DNA from: Lenzites betulinus
Taxonomy: Eukaryota; Basidiomycota; Agaricomycetes; Polyporales; Polyporaceae
NCBI GenBank assembly: GCA_022264855.1
Contig: JABYQU010000024.1
Span: forward strand, 124,001-188,000
DNA: 64,000 nucleotides
Reading direction: 5' to 3'
Shown piece after piece: positions 23,676 to 34,483 of this stretch. Each line of letters begins with the position of its first letter. Positions within the stretch are counted from its first letter, which is position 1. The notes beneath the pieces are model-generated. The model was not told the DNA's origin and searched no databases. It worked only from the letters and a program-made list of their open reading frames with translations. Position numbers and translations under genes: made by a program.

Positions 23676-24729
23676 GACTGCGTAGGACGCTTGCACCAAC
23701 AATGGTAGAGACGCCAATGTTCGAGTGATGGCCGTTGTGGTCTTCCCGCGACGGTTTCCCGTTCCTCCAAGAAGAACAAACAAACAGACAGTAGCACTTA
23801 GAAGTAAGCGTGATCCGCACCTATAAGCCTAGCGAGAGATGCAACTCACCCAGAATCGGAGGTTTGGTATCAGTTCCACGTCTGAGATGGCCCCGGCGCT
23901 GAAGCCCGAGAGAACTGGGCAAACTACTCCTGGACGCAGTAGCGTGTTGCGGGTAGGAATTGAACGTCGAACTATTGACCTCCAGAGCGAGCGTAGCCCG
24001 AAGTCACAGATCTAATGTGGCGCAGCTGAATTGCACCTTGGCCTCCTGGCTAAGGGTCGACTGAACGGGCGGTAGAGGGAGTCCTTGTTGTACCCTACTT
24101 GAAGGTAAGTAAAGCTTGGCAAGTTTCGACGGAAACGCGATATGTCCTCTGTACCTCAGTGGTCCGACGAGACGGACCCCTGAAACTCCCGCCATCAACG
24201 ATACGGTGACCTGAGAGCTCCAGAACAGGCGTCCTCGCCGCTAGTACTCGCCTGTGTACTTGTACTTCCACCTTCCCGGATATTAACAAAGGCCACGATC
24301 CGAGCATTGCACCGACTCAGCTACGTAGCAACGTATGGAGCGAAGGGAAGCAGTTGGCTGCTACGAGGCGTCGGCCATCGTTCAAACGTTAATGTTTATC
24401 GTCAGTGACTATGCGTATTTCGGGGAATTGGCTGGGCGTTTCAAGCTCGCTTGACTTAAAACTACTATGCACTATCATGACAGTGTCTCCTAGTACTATA
24501 TGGTATGATGTGATCATCTCATTGAAAACATAGCTGCTAGGATGGAGTCTTCAGTTCCTTAGACCTACCGAGATCATCGCTCCCGAGTCAGCGAAGCTTG
24601 CCGACGCGGCATGGAACTTGTCAGACATGTTCATCGGGGAACGCCTTTCCTCCGTCTTCGACATAGTAGATATCCCGCTCGGTGCTGGCTAGCATCAGGC
24701 TTTAGCCTCGATATCTCTCTCAAATCGTC
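23676..24729. other. Divergent intergenic region
   Basis: About 1.05 kb between the divergently transcribed F-box and DUF3605 genes. Only short frames without motifs are seen; it presumably holds both promoters. Confidence 0.45.
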
Positions 24730-25914
24730 ATGGCGGTAGACGCGAAGCCATCTGAGCTCCCCTCACAAGATCACGTTCCTCTCGGTACCGGCCCTCCGAC
24801 GCGAGAGGAGATGCTTGCGTATTATCCCGCGAAATTCACCTGGAGGCAGCTGAAGACGTTCGTCAACTCCGGGTAAGCATCACTGTTTGCGCATAGAACT
24901 CGATTTAAGATCGACAATGATGGCAGCGACCTCGGCCTGTTGAAGAGGGACCGAACGCTCCAAAAGCGGTACGACACATGGTCGGTTGGCATCAAGGTCA
25001 AGTATGGGTCCATGGGTGCGTCAGTGTGCTACAACTTGGACTCATAGGAACCCTTCATTCAACGCTGCGCGCCGAATTTACTTCCAGTCAATTATCTGCT
25101 AAACTTCCGCCTGCAATGGGGGCAGCCTGACACGATTTCGGTCCTTCATTCGTCCCTCGAGGAGCCTCTCACGCAGGGCTCCGCAGTTCCAAACGCTCCT
25201 AATCGATCAAGTCAGGAGGACATAGTGTTGGACCCAAAGATACTCAGGAAGCTGCCTCCGCTCCCAGCAGACGCGCCGAAGTACTTCAGGGCGGACATGC
25301 CTGCCGGGCTCCTCAGCATCACGATGAACGACTGGCCATACTCCGGTGCGCATGCGTTCACCTTGGGAGCCACTACTACCCGGTTCTGACGAGCCTCCTA
25401 GTCCCGGCCGACATCGAGCACACTCTCATTTGGTCGCGCGTGCCGATCTTCCCGCCGGACTTGCCGCCGCCTACCGAGTCGAGCCTCTCTGCACGTTTGC
25501 ACCAGGACGGACTGTGGGGCTTTACCGGCACCGACTCGCCCCCGCCCTCCCCGAGTACTCTACCAGAATGCTTACCTGCGCTGGCGGACTGGGGCGTCAC
25601 AATGGAGAAGCTCGTGCGTTCGCCGCGAGGGACGGAAGAAGAAGAGCGGGGGGTCAAACTGTATGGACTGGAGATCGAGACGTTCGTGAAGCGGCGTTGG
25701 AACGAGCGCGAGTGGGAGACGGCGTGGTTTGTCAATCCGCCCGTAAGTGGTGCACTGCGCGAATGTACGTTCCTGGTTTGTGCGCTGATTCGTACATCTC
25801 TCTTTATTACTGTAGAGATTGCAGAGCGTCCCGGAATTGACCCATATACATGTGTTCGCGCGACGCAAGTCACCGGAGGAGATCTCAAGAGCGGACTGCA
25901 ATCCATCAGAGTAG
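24730..25914 (+). CDS. DUF3605 family protein
   Basis: Predicted 309-residue soluble protein in five exons (24730-24872, 24927-25015, 25088-25345, 25402-25742, 25816-25914). Family landmarks of fungal DUF3605, which includes the protein annotated as N-acetylglucosamine-induced protein 1, are visible: FTWRQLKTFVNSGDLGLLKR near the start, YGSMVNYLL, ITMNDWPYSVPADIEH, LIWSRVPIF, and near the end FVNPPRLQSVPELTHIHVFAR. The third intron (25346-25401) could be mistaken for coding sequence, but only its removal joins NDWPYS to VPADIEH in the order the family shows. The molecular function is unknown; a role connected with GlcNAc response is only a name inherited from Candida. Confidence 0.85.
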
Positions 25915-26172
25915 ATGGGAAGTATACGGACGTTCACACTCGGAACAGCATGCCTACAAGTGGACCTATAGATCTTCGAGGGATTGGTATTTGACGACCC
26001 GATGCAATTGGTATACATATCGTAGATGTGGATGTATGTAATGTGATACAGTTCTGCTAACTCAGACTGTACGTGCAGCGACAAACAAGGAACGTAAGAT
26101 GGTAAGATACAAAACGCGTGGACTTCCCAATGACCCCTTCTAGTAATACCCGACACAAAACGAATGCTATGC

Positions 26173-27460
26173 TCACTCGATGGAGACCTTCGCCAATAGA
26201 TCCGCCAGTGCATCCGTCGCTTTTTCGGATACAGATTTCGGCGCCGCCTCAGATACTGCAGGAACGGCGGGGGCGGTAGGTTGCACTGAGGGGACAGTCT
26301 CCTTGACGGGGGGCTTCTCTTCTTCTACCTCTTCCTCCGCCTCCGCCTCCGCCTCCGCCTCCTCTTCTTCTTCCTCCTCGTCGTCATTCATGACGAGTTT
26401 CCCGCCCTGCTTCTTGAGAGCATTCAACAATGCGATGACACCCTCGTCCTCCTCATCGACTTCGTTCCATTGTGCCTCCACTCTGCGCAACTTCGGAAGC
26501 TTCGGGACGACACCGGCGAGCAGGGAAAACGCCTCCGTCTCGAGGTTGTCGTTCTGGAGCTGAAGGATCTCAAGCTTGTCGTGCAGACCCTTCGCGAGAG
26601 CCTCCACAACTGGCGAGACCTCGCCCTCCTCGCAGAGGACACAGTCGGAGAGGTTCAGCTGCCGGAGGAGCGGCCAGGACCCGCGGTCGAGCTCCGCCGC
26701 CATCGTCTTCGCGCCCTCCGCGGCAAACGTGTTGTCTTGCAGGTCGAGGTAGTCGAGGTCCGCGTTCGCCGCGAGCCCGTGTACGAGCGCGCTGATTCCC
26801 GCCATCCGAATACCGTTCTGGGGCATGCGGACCTCGCGCAGCGTACCGTGCGCGCGGAGGGCCGCCGCCCATGCGTCCGCAGACCCGTCCTCGAGCCGGT
26901 TGCGGCCGCAGATGATCGTCTGGAGGTTCGACCGCTCGTCCTTGCTGACCGATGTCGCGAGCGTGTGCAGCGCGTTCGCGATCACGGTGCCGCCCGCAGG
27001 GCCGAGTCCGTTGTTGTTGAGTTTGAGGACTTGGAGTGAGCGCGCGGAGGAGAGGAAGGGGACGAGCGGGTCCACCGAGCGGCCGCCGAACGCGTTGTCG
27101 CTCAAGTCAATCTCAACGAGCGTTGGCTTCCCAATGAGCGGGTCGCAGATGGCTGAGAGCGCGAGCGGGATCTCGGAGATCAGACGGCCAGTGAAGATGT
27201 CTGCGAAGTTCGCGATCTGTCGTTTTACCAACTGTCTGTCAGGGACGTGGGATGTGGACAGTGTCAGAATAACGCACCCTGAGTCGGGTAGTCTTGGTGA
27301 GAAAATCTCCGAGAGCCTGTGAGGCTTCGACACCGATGGTGTTTCCTCCGAGATGGATCTCTTCGATCGCCGTCGGGTCTATGCCGGCGAGGTGGGTTTC
27401 GATATCGGCACGGGAATCGAGCTTGAGACCCTGGCCAAGAAGAGAGAGAACAGTAGACAT
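26173..27460 (-). CDS. Ran GTPase-activating protein 1 (RanGAP1/Rna1)
   Basis: Cytoplasmic activator of Ran GTP hydrolysis that maintains the Ran gradient for nuclear transport. Two exons (27460-27278 and 27231-26173, 46-bp intron) give 413 residues, near the yeast Rna1 length. The N-terminal leucine-rich repeat domain has the ribonuclease-inhibitor-like repeats: IEEIHLGGNTIGVEAS, LVEIDLSDNAFGG, LQVLKLNNNGLGPAG, LQTIICGRNRLEDGS, LDYLDLQDNTFAAEG, LRQLNLSDCVLCEEG. The conserved Asn in the second block and the Arg in GRNRLE correspond to the Ran-interaction surface known for the family. A Glu/Ala acidic tail follows (NDDEEEEEEEAEAEAEAEEE), then a Pro/Val-rich end. No SUMO-attachment domain of the vertebrate type. 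It is divergent from the PPCDC gene. Confidence 0.97.
26335..26362. repeat. Hexanucleotide repeat coding Glu-Ala
   Basis: Tandem CCTCCG units on the + strand, reading as alternating Glu and Ala codons in the acidic tail of RanGAP1 on the minus strand. Copy number is probably polymorphic. Confidence 0.75.
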
Positions 27461-27740
27461 GATATTGGTATGAGTGTCGTGAACAGAGATAGTGGTAGTC
27501 GAAGAAAGAGTAAGAGCACAACTTTTGAACGCGTCGATAATTGGAAACCCATCAAATCAGAAGATCACGTGAGCATTAGCAGCACAGCCACAAAGTACTT
27601 CAGGGGACCCTAACCCCATTTCTGGGTCATCCTCCGCCCTCGATGCTGACTGATGTCATGCAATTGAAGAGGTCTTTCGAAGCTTCAAGTTGAGGTCCCG
27701 AGCGACCACAAAAGGTCTGTAACTCCAATAACCTGACGAT
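27461..27740. promoter_or_regulatory. Divergent promoter between RanGAP1 and PPCDC
   Basis: 280 bp separate the two start codons, so this interval must carry both promoters. No clear TATA box was found; a TATA-less housekeeping promoter is plausible. Confidence 0.5.
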
Positions 27741-28604
27741 ATGCCGAAGAAGTTTGTTGCGGAGGACGAGCGCAGCCCAGGATGCACACATGTGCTCCTA
27801 ATGACTACCGGGAGTGTTGCGTCAGTCAAAGCACCTTTCATCGTTGCTGAACTATTAGCGGTGAGCCGCGGTTTGTATACAACAGCAATAGCCACTCATT
27901 CAGATGATATTTTACTCAGTTCGAGAATGTGAAGGTTGAGGTGGTTGCGACCGAGGCGTCGCTGTCCTTCTACAGCCACGAAGACATTGAGAAGACGGGA
28001 GTTCGCGTGTGGCGAAACAAAGACGAATGGGGAACCTACGTATATATTCATGCCGTTCTCGTCTATATCAAAGCTGACGTAGAACTCTCTAGGGCGAATA
28101 TAAACTTGGAGATCCTATATTGCACATCGAGCTGCGGCGATGGGCAGATATAGTCCTCATTGCGCCTTGTTCCGCCAACACCCTGTCAAAGATCGCGAAC
28201 GGTCTCTGCGACAATCTTGCAGTGAGTTATATACTGTCGCACCAATTCGGGATCTCTTGATAACGGCGCGGGCACAGACGTCCTTACTGAGAGCCTTGGC
28301 GCCAACCACCCCGACATACGTGTTTCCCGCCATGAACACGTTGATGTACGAACATCCGCTTACTGAGCAACACCTGCGTATAGTAAGAGAGTTAATCGGA
28401 TACACCGTTGTGGGTCCGATAGGAAAGAAGTTGGCCTGTGGGGACATCGGTGAGGAACACCATCCGTCTCGAGCGGTTTGCCATTCATTTACTCACACCT
28501 GTACTTCAGGGATAGGAGCGATGACAGAATGGCGGGACATTGTACAGATTGTCGTTGACAAGTTCAGCCTGAAGCAGAAGGCTGTCTCAAGCTCTGAAGA
28601 GTGA
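27741..28604 (+). CDS. Phosphopantothenoylcysteine decarboxylase (HFCD flavoprotein)
   Basis: FMN enzyme that decarboxylates 4'-phosphopantothenoylcysteine to phosphopantetheine in CoA synthesis. Five exons (27741-27860, 27920-28039, 28093-28221, 28278-28449, 28510-28604) sum to 211 residues. Motifs in order: the FMN phosphate loop TTGSVAS, the catalytic His in ILHIELRRWAD, IAPCSANTLSKIANGLCDNL, the substrate-binding PAMN (FPAMNTLMYEHP), and the active-site Cys loop KKLACGDIGIGAM. All key residues of the plant/animal enzyme are present. Compact length, without the long N-terminus and acidic tail of yeast Hal3/Vhs3, suggests a single catalytic polypeptide rather than a phosphatase-inhibitor moonlighter (inference). 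Confidence 0.95.
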
Positions 28605-28727
28605 ACTCTCCCCGGGTGTGCAAATATAGTACCATGCCGATCGCCTATTTGTATCGATACATCTCAATTCTGCGTCTTCATATCACTGTGTGGACAGAAC
28701 TAGCCACCTTCCCTTCACGTAGCAAGA

Positions 28728-30479
28728 TTAAGCCTTCACGAGGATCCACCGGCCTTCCATCCCTTCCCCCTCCTTCTTCCGAGCCTCGCCTTGGGCGCGC
28801 CGCTCCTCGAGCCATGCCGTTGCGGCGTCCTCAGCAGGATGTACACACTCGCCGTGTACCTCAGTGCGTAACACCAGCGATCGTGTGAGCCACGCAGCGG
28901 TCGTGTCTCCGGCACACGCCCCCTTGGGCGTCGCGCGCAGGTCCACCTCGCGATACGCCGTACGCAGGACATTCCACGCTGGCCCCCGCGCCTTCTCGAT
29001 CAGCGAGTCGACGAGTACCTGGACCGCTTCCAATGCTAAGTTAAGAGGTGCCGTCGCCGCCGCGGAACTTCCAACAAGCCGCGGTTGCCCGCTGAAAAAA
29101 CGTGCGAATGCCTCCCGCTGTGTCGTGGCGTCCATCCGGGCATAGTCTCGTCTCCGTAAGCAGCATGCCAGCGCCGAGAGCCAGCCGTGCGGACTCGGGC
29201 TCGAAGCGGCACCAGAGCGCCTTGCGCGGTCAGCAGGGTGAGATGCCGGCTCGGTTTGCGGCGTTGAGGAGGACGTGCCAGGGCCAGATGTCGGCACGGG
29301 CGCTCGGAGAAGGTGCTGGAGTGTTGGGTGCAATTGGCGGAGTTCAGCGTGGAAGGAGCGTTGTGAGGGGTAGGCTGAGACGAGATGGTGGAGGAGAAAG
29401 ATGAGAGTGGACCCGAGTGCGGTCGGAGGAGGAGGTGGAGATGACTGCGAACTTGCTTCGGGTCTGGAGACGCCTGGAGAGGTCGACGAGGTCGGACGTG
29501 GTTGCCTTGCAGGTCTCGAATCGGTCACGTAGAATGCAGGGAAGAGGTGCGAGAGTGTGGATGTCGTCTGTGCAGGCGATGCAAACAAGATAGATAGATG
29601 CAGCGATGTCTCGTAAACTGTCATCGACTTCATCTCAGCTCTGCCATCCGCACGGAGAGAAGCACCGTGGACCAACCTTCGAGTGCAAACGCATCTCTAC
29701 GTTGTGTGGACAGGAGGCCTTCGCGCAATTTGCCTGTGCATCAAATTCATCAGCATCTCTTCAACATGTTACGTGATCGGACCCACACGAAGTAGCAGCT
29801 GGGAGATGTCTGCCACAAAAGAAACCAGCACTCACGAAACAAGATCAAGAGGTTCCCTTCCATTTCTTTCTTGTGCTGCGCTGCCTCCGGCTCTGGGCCA
29901 CCCGGAATATGCACGGCTCCCAGCGGATATTTCGCCCAATAATTGTCAACCTGCATTCAAGCGCTCAGTCTTCTAGTACGTACGCTGGAAAAGACGATCA
30001 CCGCCGCATTATTGCCACTCACCTTTATTTGGATGAATGCTCGGTATTCCTCCTGAATCTTGGGATCTCGAAGCCTGCAGGGCTAGGCCATATCACCATC
30101 GGTTCACGCCGAGTTGCATACGACATAAGAAAAGCACCCAGAATGCCCCCGTGTGCCGACATAGACATGCCGCTGCCAGCCGAGCGGGGTCTATGTGTTT
30201 TAGCAACGGCGAAGTGAAGGGCATTCACCGCGTTTGGTCGTAACGAGAACCAAGTACTCACGCGTCGCCGTCCTTGTCAAGGCCGCTGCTACGACTGACC
30301 GAAGGAATGAGTTCCATGTGTCGCCTCCCGGGTTGGTACACCCTATGTTGAGGAAGAGTATCGCGAGCTTCTGCATCAGCTTTGGGAGGCGCAGGTGGTC
30401 CGCCACCCCTTCGACCCCTCCATGTTCGCGCACCTCTTCCACCGCCGCGGCCGCGAGCGAGTGAAGGTGGGGTGGACAT
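28728..30479 (-). CDS. Hypothetical protein, possible SAC3/GANP-like helical domain
   Basis: Five exons read cleanly (30479-30262, 30074-30023, 29950-29836, 29733-29677, 29617-28728), giving 443 residues. The N-terminus is RG/RGG-rich (ARGRGGGRGARTWRGRRGGG), suggestive of RNA binding. Then come GDALRDPKIQEEYRAFIQIK, YWAKYPLGAVHIPGG and a helical region (LREGLLSTQRRDAFALEVYE, then LSHLFPAFY), a Ser/Pro-rich linker, and a Leu/Ala-rich helical C-terminus. The progression Y-E-x-x-L-H-L ... L-x-x-L-x-P-x-F-Y and the later helix pairs recall SAC3/GANP/Thp3-type proteins of mRNA export and splicing, but no diagnostic residue settles it. Its 3' end is convergent with PPCDC, 123 bp away. Confidence 0.7.
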
Positions 30480-33400
30480 AGAATATTTCTTCTGTTGATT
30501 TCATCAATTCATTGACTGAATTTCGCGTGATAGCTTCCTATGAATAACGGTACCTTCGGCGCGCTGCCACAATTGCGATCGAATCAAGTTCGAGTCCAGG
30601 TCGCATAGGGCGCTTAGGAGCCACAAACATTCACGGGCGTCTAAACACGCCGGCTGGGCGTAGGCGCCTAGAAGGCATATGTTTGTTTAGTACCATACCC
30701 TCACAGCTGCATGCTTACTGCGAATACGACCTCCGGCGAGGCTCAGCCACGGGGTTCCACACGGAGATCAGACGGTTACAATCACCCTGTCCAACGCAAG
30801 TGTTACCTGCGTAGGTGCGTTCGTCAAACTTTCATCGTGACCATCTTCCGATTCTTCGTGAAAGATGCTAAAGATCAGAATGCTTACCTGCTGTAGTTTT
30901 AGTGACTTCTTTATAATTTAGAATCCGGCCACCGCTGTCGATGAATGCGTTTTGGAACAGAAAATTCAGAACCAATGGCGCATCTGTCGTGCACGCTCCT
31001 TCCTAACAGCATATATGTCTCCGTCAAGCCGCATTATGGCTAGATCCGCGGGTGACGGTCCGAACTGACATCCAGAAGTTGGCGTTACCGAGTAGAGTTT
31101 TCGTAGACCCAATGGATAGACAGTGCAACGACGTTGAGCTCACATGACAGTACCTGCAGCTCGATCGGACTTTTGTTCTGGGGACGTGCCATCAAGCCAT
31201 CGACTCGAACACGGCGCCACGGAAGATACCACCGGGATCGAGGCTTGAAACCGTCTGGTAATCGATGTTCAGCCGCTCGAGCTTCAGCATATGCACGAAC
31301 AGTGCTTGTAACGCGACCAGACTCTCCAATGTGGCAATCACTCAATGGAAACTGTATTGGTGCGTGAGGTTTCAACACCCATTAATCAATCATGAGACGT
31401 TAAGATTTCCCTGATGATTAGAATCGCAGGACATCTCCTCACTATCTGGAAGCCGACAGTAACGCATCATAGCTGTGAGGGCGGGAGCATCTTGCGAGCC
31501 CCTATGTGTCATGTGTTGCGCGCCGGATTGCGGATGTTATCCCCAACTGGACCGTTCGGCGACCTGTTTGAAGACCCTCATCCCTTGGGCGCAACGCTGA
31601 ACGCCGGAGCGTTTTATTCAGGAGAGGCCGGTCAATCGTCAGGAGTCTAGAGTTTTTCCCACTCGACCAACGCTCACTGGGGTGACGGGAGATCACGCCA
31701 ATAACGCCCTCGTTCATGCCGAAAAGTTGGCGAACAAACGCATGTGCGTTCCTTAGTGCCCCCTAATCTATCTTCAATGCATCAAGTGCATCTTGTCATG
31801 CTCACATTACTGATCCCGAAGTACTCTTCCAGGATCATACGCCGCGTGATCCTGTGAGCTGGATCAGAAGGTGCAACATCGCGCCCAAATTTCACGGCAC
31901 TGTCAGGGGAAACGAAATACTGAAGAAAGAGCAGGCCTGCTGTCCATGTCAACAGGCGAGAGTGAGCCTGCTCCTTATCCACAGACCATTCGAGGCGCGC
32001 GCGCGGCAAAAAATCCGTATGTTTCCACAACCCCTTCATATTCACAGGCGAACAGTTGTCTGATGAGCGATATGCGCGCCCGCATTCCGCGTCTCGCATT
32101 TTCAAGGTTTCGGTGGCACCATTAGCACCCGTTCGTCGGCACGACCAAGATTCCAATGCCCATCCGAGCGCGATTAGAGCTTGTATGAACGCTCTCGCAT
32201 GGTCCCCCATATGCATTTCCCCCGTGCTCAAATGCTGATGTCGCAAATAAACTTAGAGATCGTGCCGGGTCGCCCCATTATCGGGCGTTGGCACATCGGC
32301 GCCAGCTTCGCCAGGGCAGCCAGGTACGTCCGGCCCCATGCCGCGCGACGGGAAGCTCGCTCCTACTGACTTACGTGACGGTGAATACAGAAGCCACCCC
32401 AGGTCTAAGAATACCGTCTCTTTTTAAAGCTCTGTCCGTGGATAGATAGAGGCAGGGCCGTGATGTCTGGTTCTTCCGCGCGCTGAATGGGTGAGTATAC
32501 TGGAGATCCCCCACGCTCGGAGGCTCTCAAACCCTGACGCGGACAAGCCCTGCCCCTCGAGACGGACGCAAACGATGCTGGGGGTGGCGCCAATGGCAAC
32601 GTTCCTGGAGCAATGACAACACCCCGCGTCTTGCGCTCCCCGCCGAGGAGCGCAAGAGCTTCCGGCAAAGATGGCTCCTGGATCCCGAGCGCTGCCGCCC
32701 GTCGGACAGACCTCGAGGAAAGTAGGCTCTTCTCCGAGTCCCCATCTGGTCAATCTACCATTCCGGGGTAGCAGATCCGGCGGGCCTGGCACAGGGCGCG
32801 GTCCAGATCGGTCAGTGCGTGTACAACGATAACATATATCATGGCGTACACGACGGAAGGACTGACGTCAGGGTATCACAAGATGGGTTGTCGGGAGCGC
32901 TTGTGGTGCGCCCGTGCGGCGGCGTGCGCGCGCTGCTGCTACTATTGATGGACCAGGAGCGCCGGCCGGTCGGCCTCTCACAGCATTGAGCAACCTCGAC
33001 TCAGAGTTAGAGTCGCAATCGTTGGCACAGGCGAGGATTGCACGCGCGTGCACGTCCGGAACTCCCGCCATCCAACGGCATCTGACACCATGTCCGAAAA
33101 TATTCGCGCTCGCCGGCCGTGGTCCGAGGATGCCTCCGTGCCGACCACCAAATCGCAAGCCCCGCGTTGCTAGCTCGTTCGTCGTTCCGTTCGTCGCTTC
33201 AAAATCGACGCGTCTCCTGCAGCTGCCTCATGCGCCCCGCCATGATACAAGCTTATCAGGCGGTGTGGCGTCACCTCGCGCTTCAAACCACAGCGATCTG
33301 ATTCAACAGTGCGTCGTTACCCTCTTAGGCGTCCCCGCAGCCTTAACCTAGTGCGGCCTCAGGACGTGCGGGAGCCGGCCTCGCCTGAAGGCGAAAGCGG

Positions 33401-34153
33401 AGAAGTGTGTATCCGCGGGTTTCCGCATTGCGAGGGAGACCGATCAATGCTCACGGCTCAGGAACAGGGGACCCGGTTCGCACGCATACGATCATACCTC
33501 GACCAGGCTGTGGCAGTAACCTCCGGCTTCCTATTATTGGCATTGTGAGGAGGTACGGCTGCACTGGACGGTGCGTAGTGTTCAGCATTGAATGTTGAAC
33601 GTTGAATGACAATGTTGCTAGCCTACCGCCGAACAGAGACGCTGGCCTGGGAACAGACGCCGGCCGTGGCGGCTTGCTTGCTCGGACGGCGGACGGCCGG
33701 GGATAACGACTACTAATTGAGCGCATCGAGCTCCGGACGGACTCACATTCGTGCGCGATTGGATTAGCGAGAAGACTGGCTGGCGCGCGGAGCTTGAACG
33801 GCGGGGTTCTGGGAAGATTCCCGCTGGCTGGGACGGGAGAACGCCTGCCTGTGCGCACTGCGGTCGGCTCAGCCGAGCATGGCATCATTCACGAGCGAAG
33901 CATTCAGCTCGAATCCGCATCCAAGGACCCGCTCCTCGATCTCATCTCCATCCCCATCTCCACCGCCAGCCCATGCGTGCGCTGCACCGCAGGGGTGGTT
34001 CCTGAAGGCCGGAGACTGGCCCCGCCCCTGCGCAGACTCGGCGCGGGTGGAAAATTCGAAGGGATAATGCGGGATACTGGAATGTGCGAATGCCACGGCC
34101 GGGCTTCCTGATAGGAACCCAGTCATCCGCCCTCCCTCGCCCTCGCCGCGGCC
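30480..34153. other. Gene-poor stretch with possible gene fragments
   Basis: About 3.7 kb without an intact gene. Fragments that read like protein are: minus 31782-32246 (154 codons, ending ...ITRRMILEEYFGIS); minus about 31085-31378, with a leucine-rich stretch interrupted by stops; and plus about 33350-33450, containing SPEGESGEVCIRGF, similar to a conserved core of AMP-forming adenylate enzymes. None connects through plausible splice sites, so they may be decayed copies or chance. Confidence 0.4.
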
Positions 34154-34159
34154 TATATA
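34154..34159 (+). promoter_or_regulatory. TATA box of the small secreted peptide gene
   Basis: TATATA, 108 bp upstream of the ATG at 34268, followed by a long C/T-rich leader (34165-34260). TATA plus a pyrimidine-rich leader is typical of strongly expressed fungal genes. Confidence 0.5.
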
Positions 34160-34267
34160 CTTAAGGTCCCGTCCTTCCTCCCCTTCCGCCCCACCCCGTC
34201 TTCCTCTCCCGCCCCGCATCCCCCTGCCCTGTCGCACCCGCCGAAAATCCACCACCCGCCTTCCACC

Positions 34268-34470
34268 ATGCAGACCTTCCGCTACATCCTCTCCGTCGCC
34301 GCCCTCATCGCGGCCGCGTTCACCGTTGCGCAAGCATCCCCCGTCGCTGTGAGTATCGCGCTGCTCCTTTCTAGTGTACCGGACCCTGACAGAGTATTTC
34401 CCGTTGCGTTCACGTCCTGTAGCAGCCCATTGAGCGTCGCGACCCCAGCATCACCATCGCCGACTGGTGA
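34268..34470 (+). CDS. Putative small secreted peptide precursor
   Basis: Short gene with a textbook signal peptide (MQTFRYILSVAALIAAAF, cleavage likely after AQA). A GT-AG intron (34349-34421) links ASPVA to QPIERRDPSITIADW, then a stop at 34468-34470. That gives a 42-residue precursor with a dibasic RR that Kex2-type processing could cut to release a nonapeptide ending in Trp. It lacks the CaaX end of basidiomycete mating pheromones. Support comes from the TATA box, the C/T-rich leader and the signal peptide. The 3' part is uncertain: without splicing the frame runs 71 codons to 34483, and further alternative introns downstream could add a Cys- and Arg-containing tail. No neighbouring gene gives context. 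Confidence 0.42.
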
Positions 34471-34483
34471 TCGCTTGGTGTGA

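Noticed and set aside
30570..30620. Possible tRNA B box (GTTCGAGTCC)
   Set aside because: No A box, no acceptor stem and no cloverleaf could be formed around it.
34268..34470. Basidiomycete mating pheromone
   Set aside because: It has a classical signal peptide and no C-terminal CaaX box, unlike those pheromone precursors.
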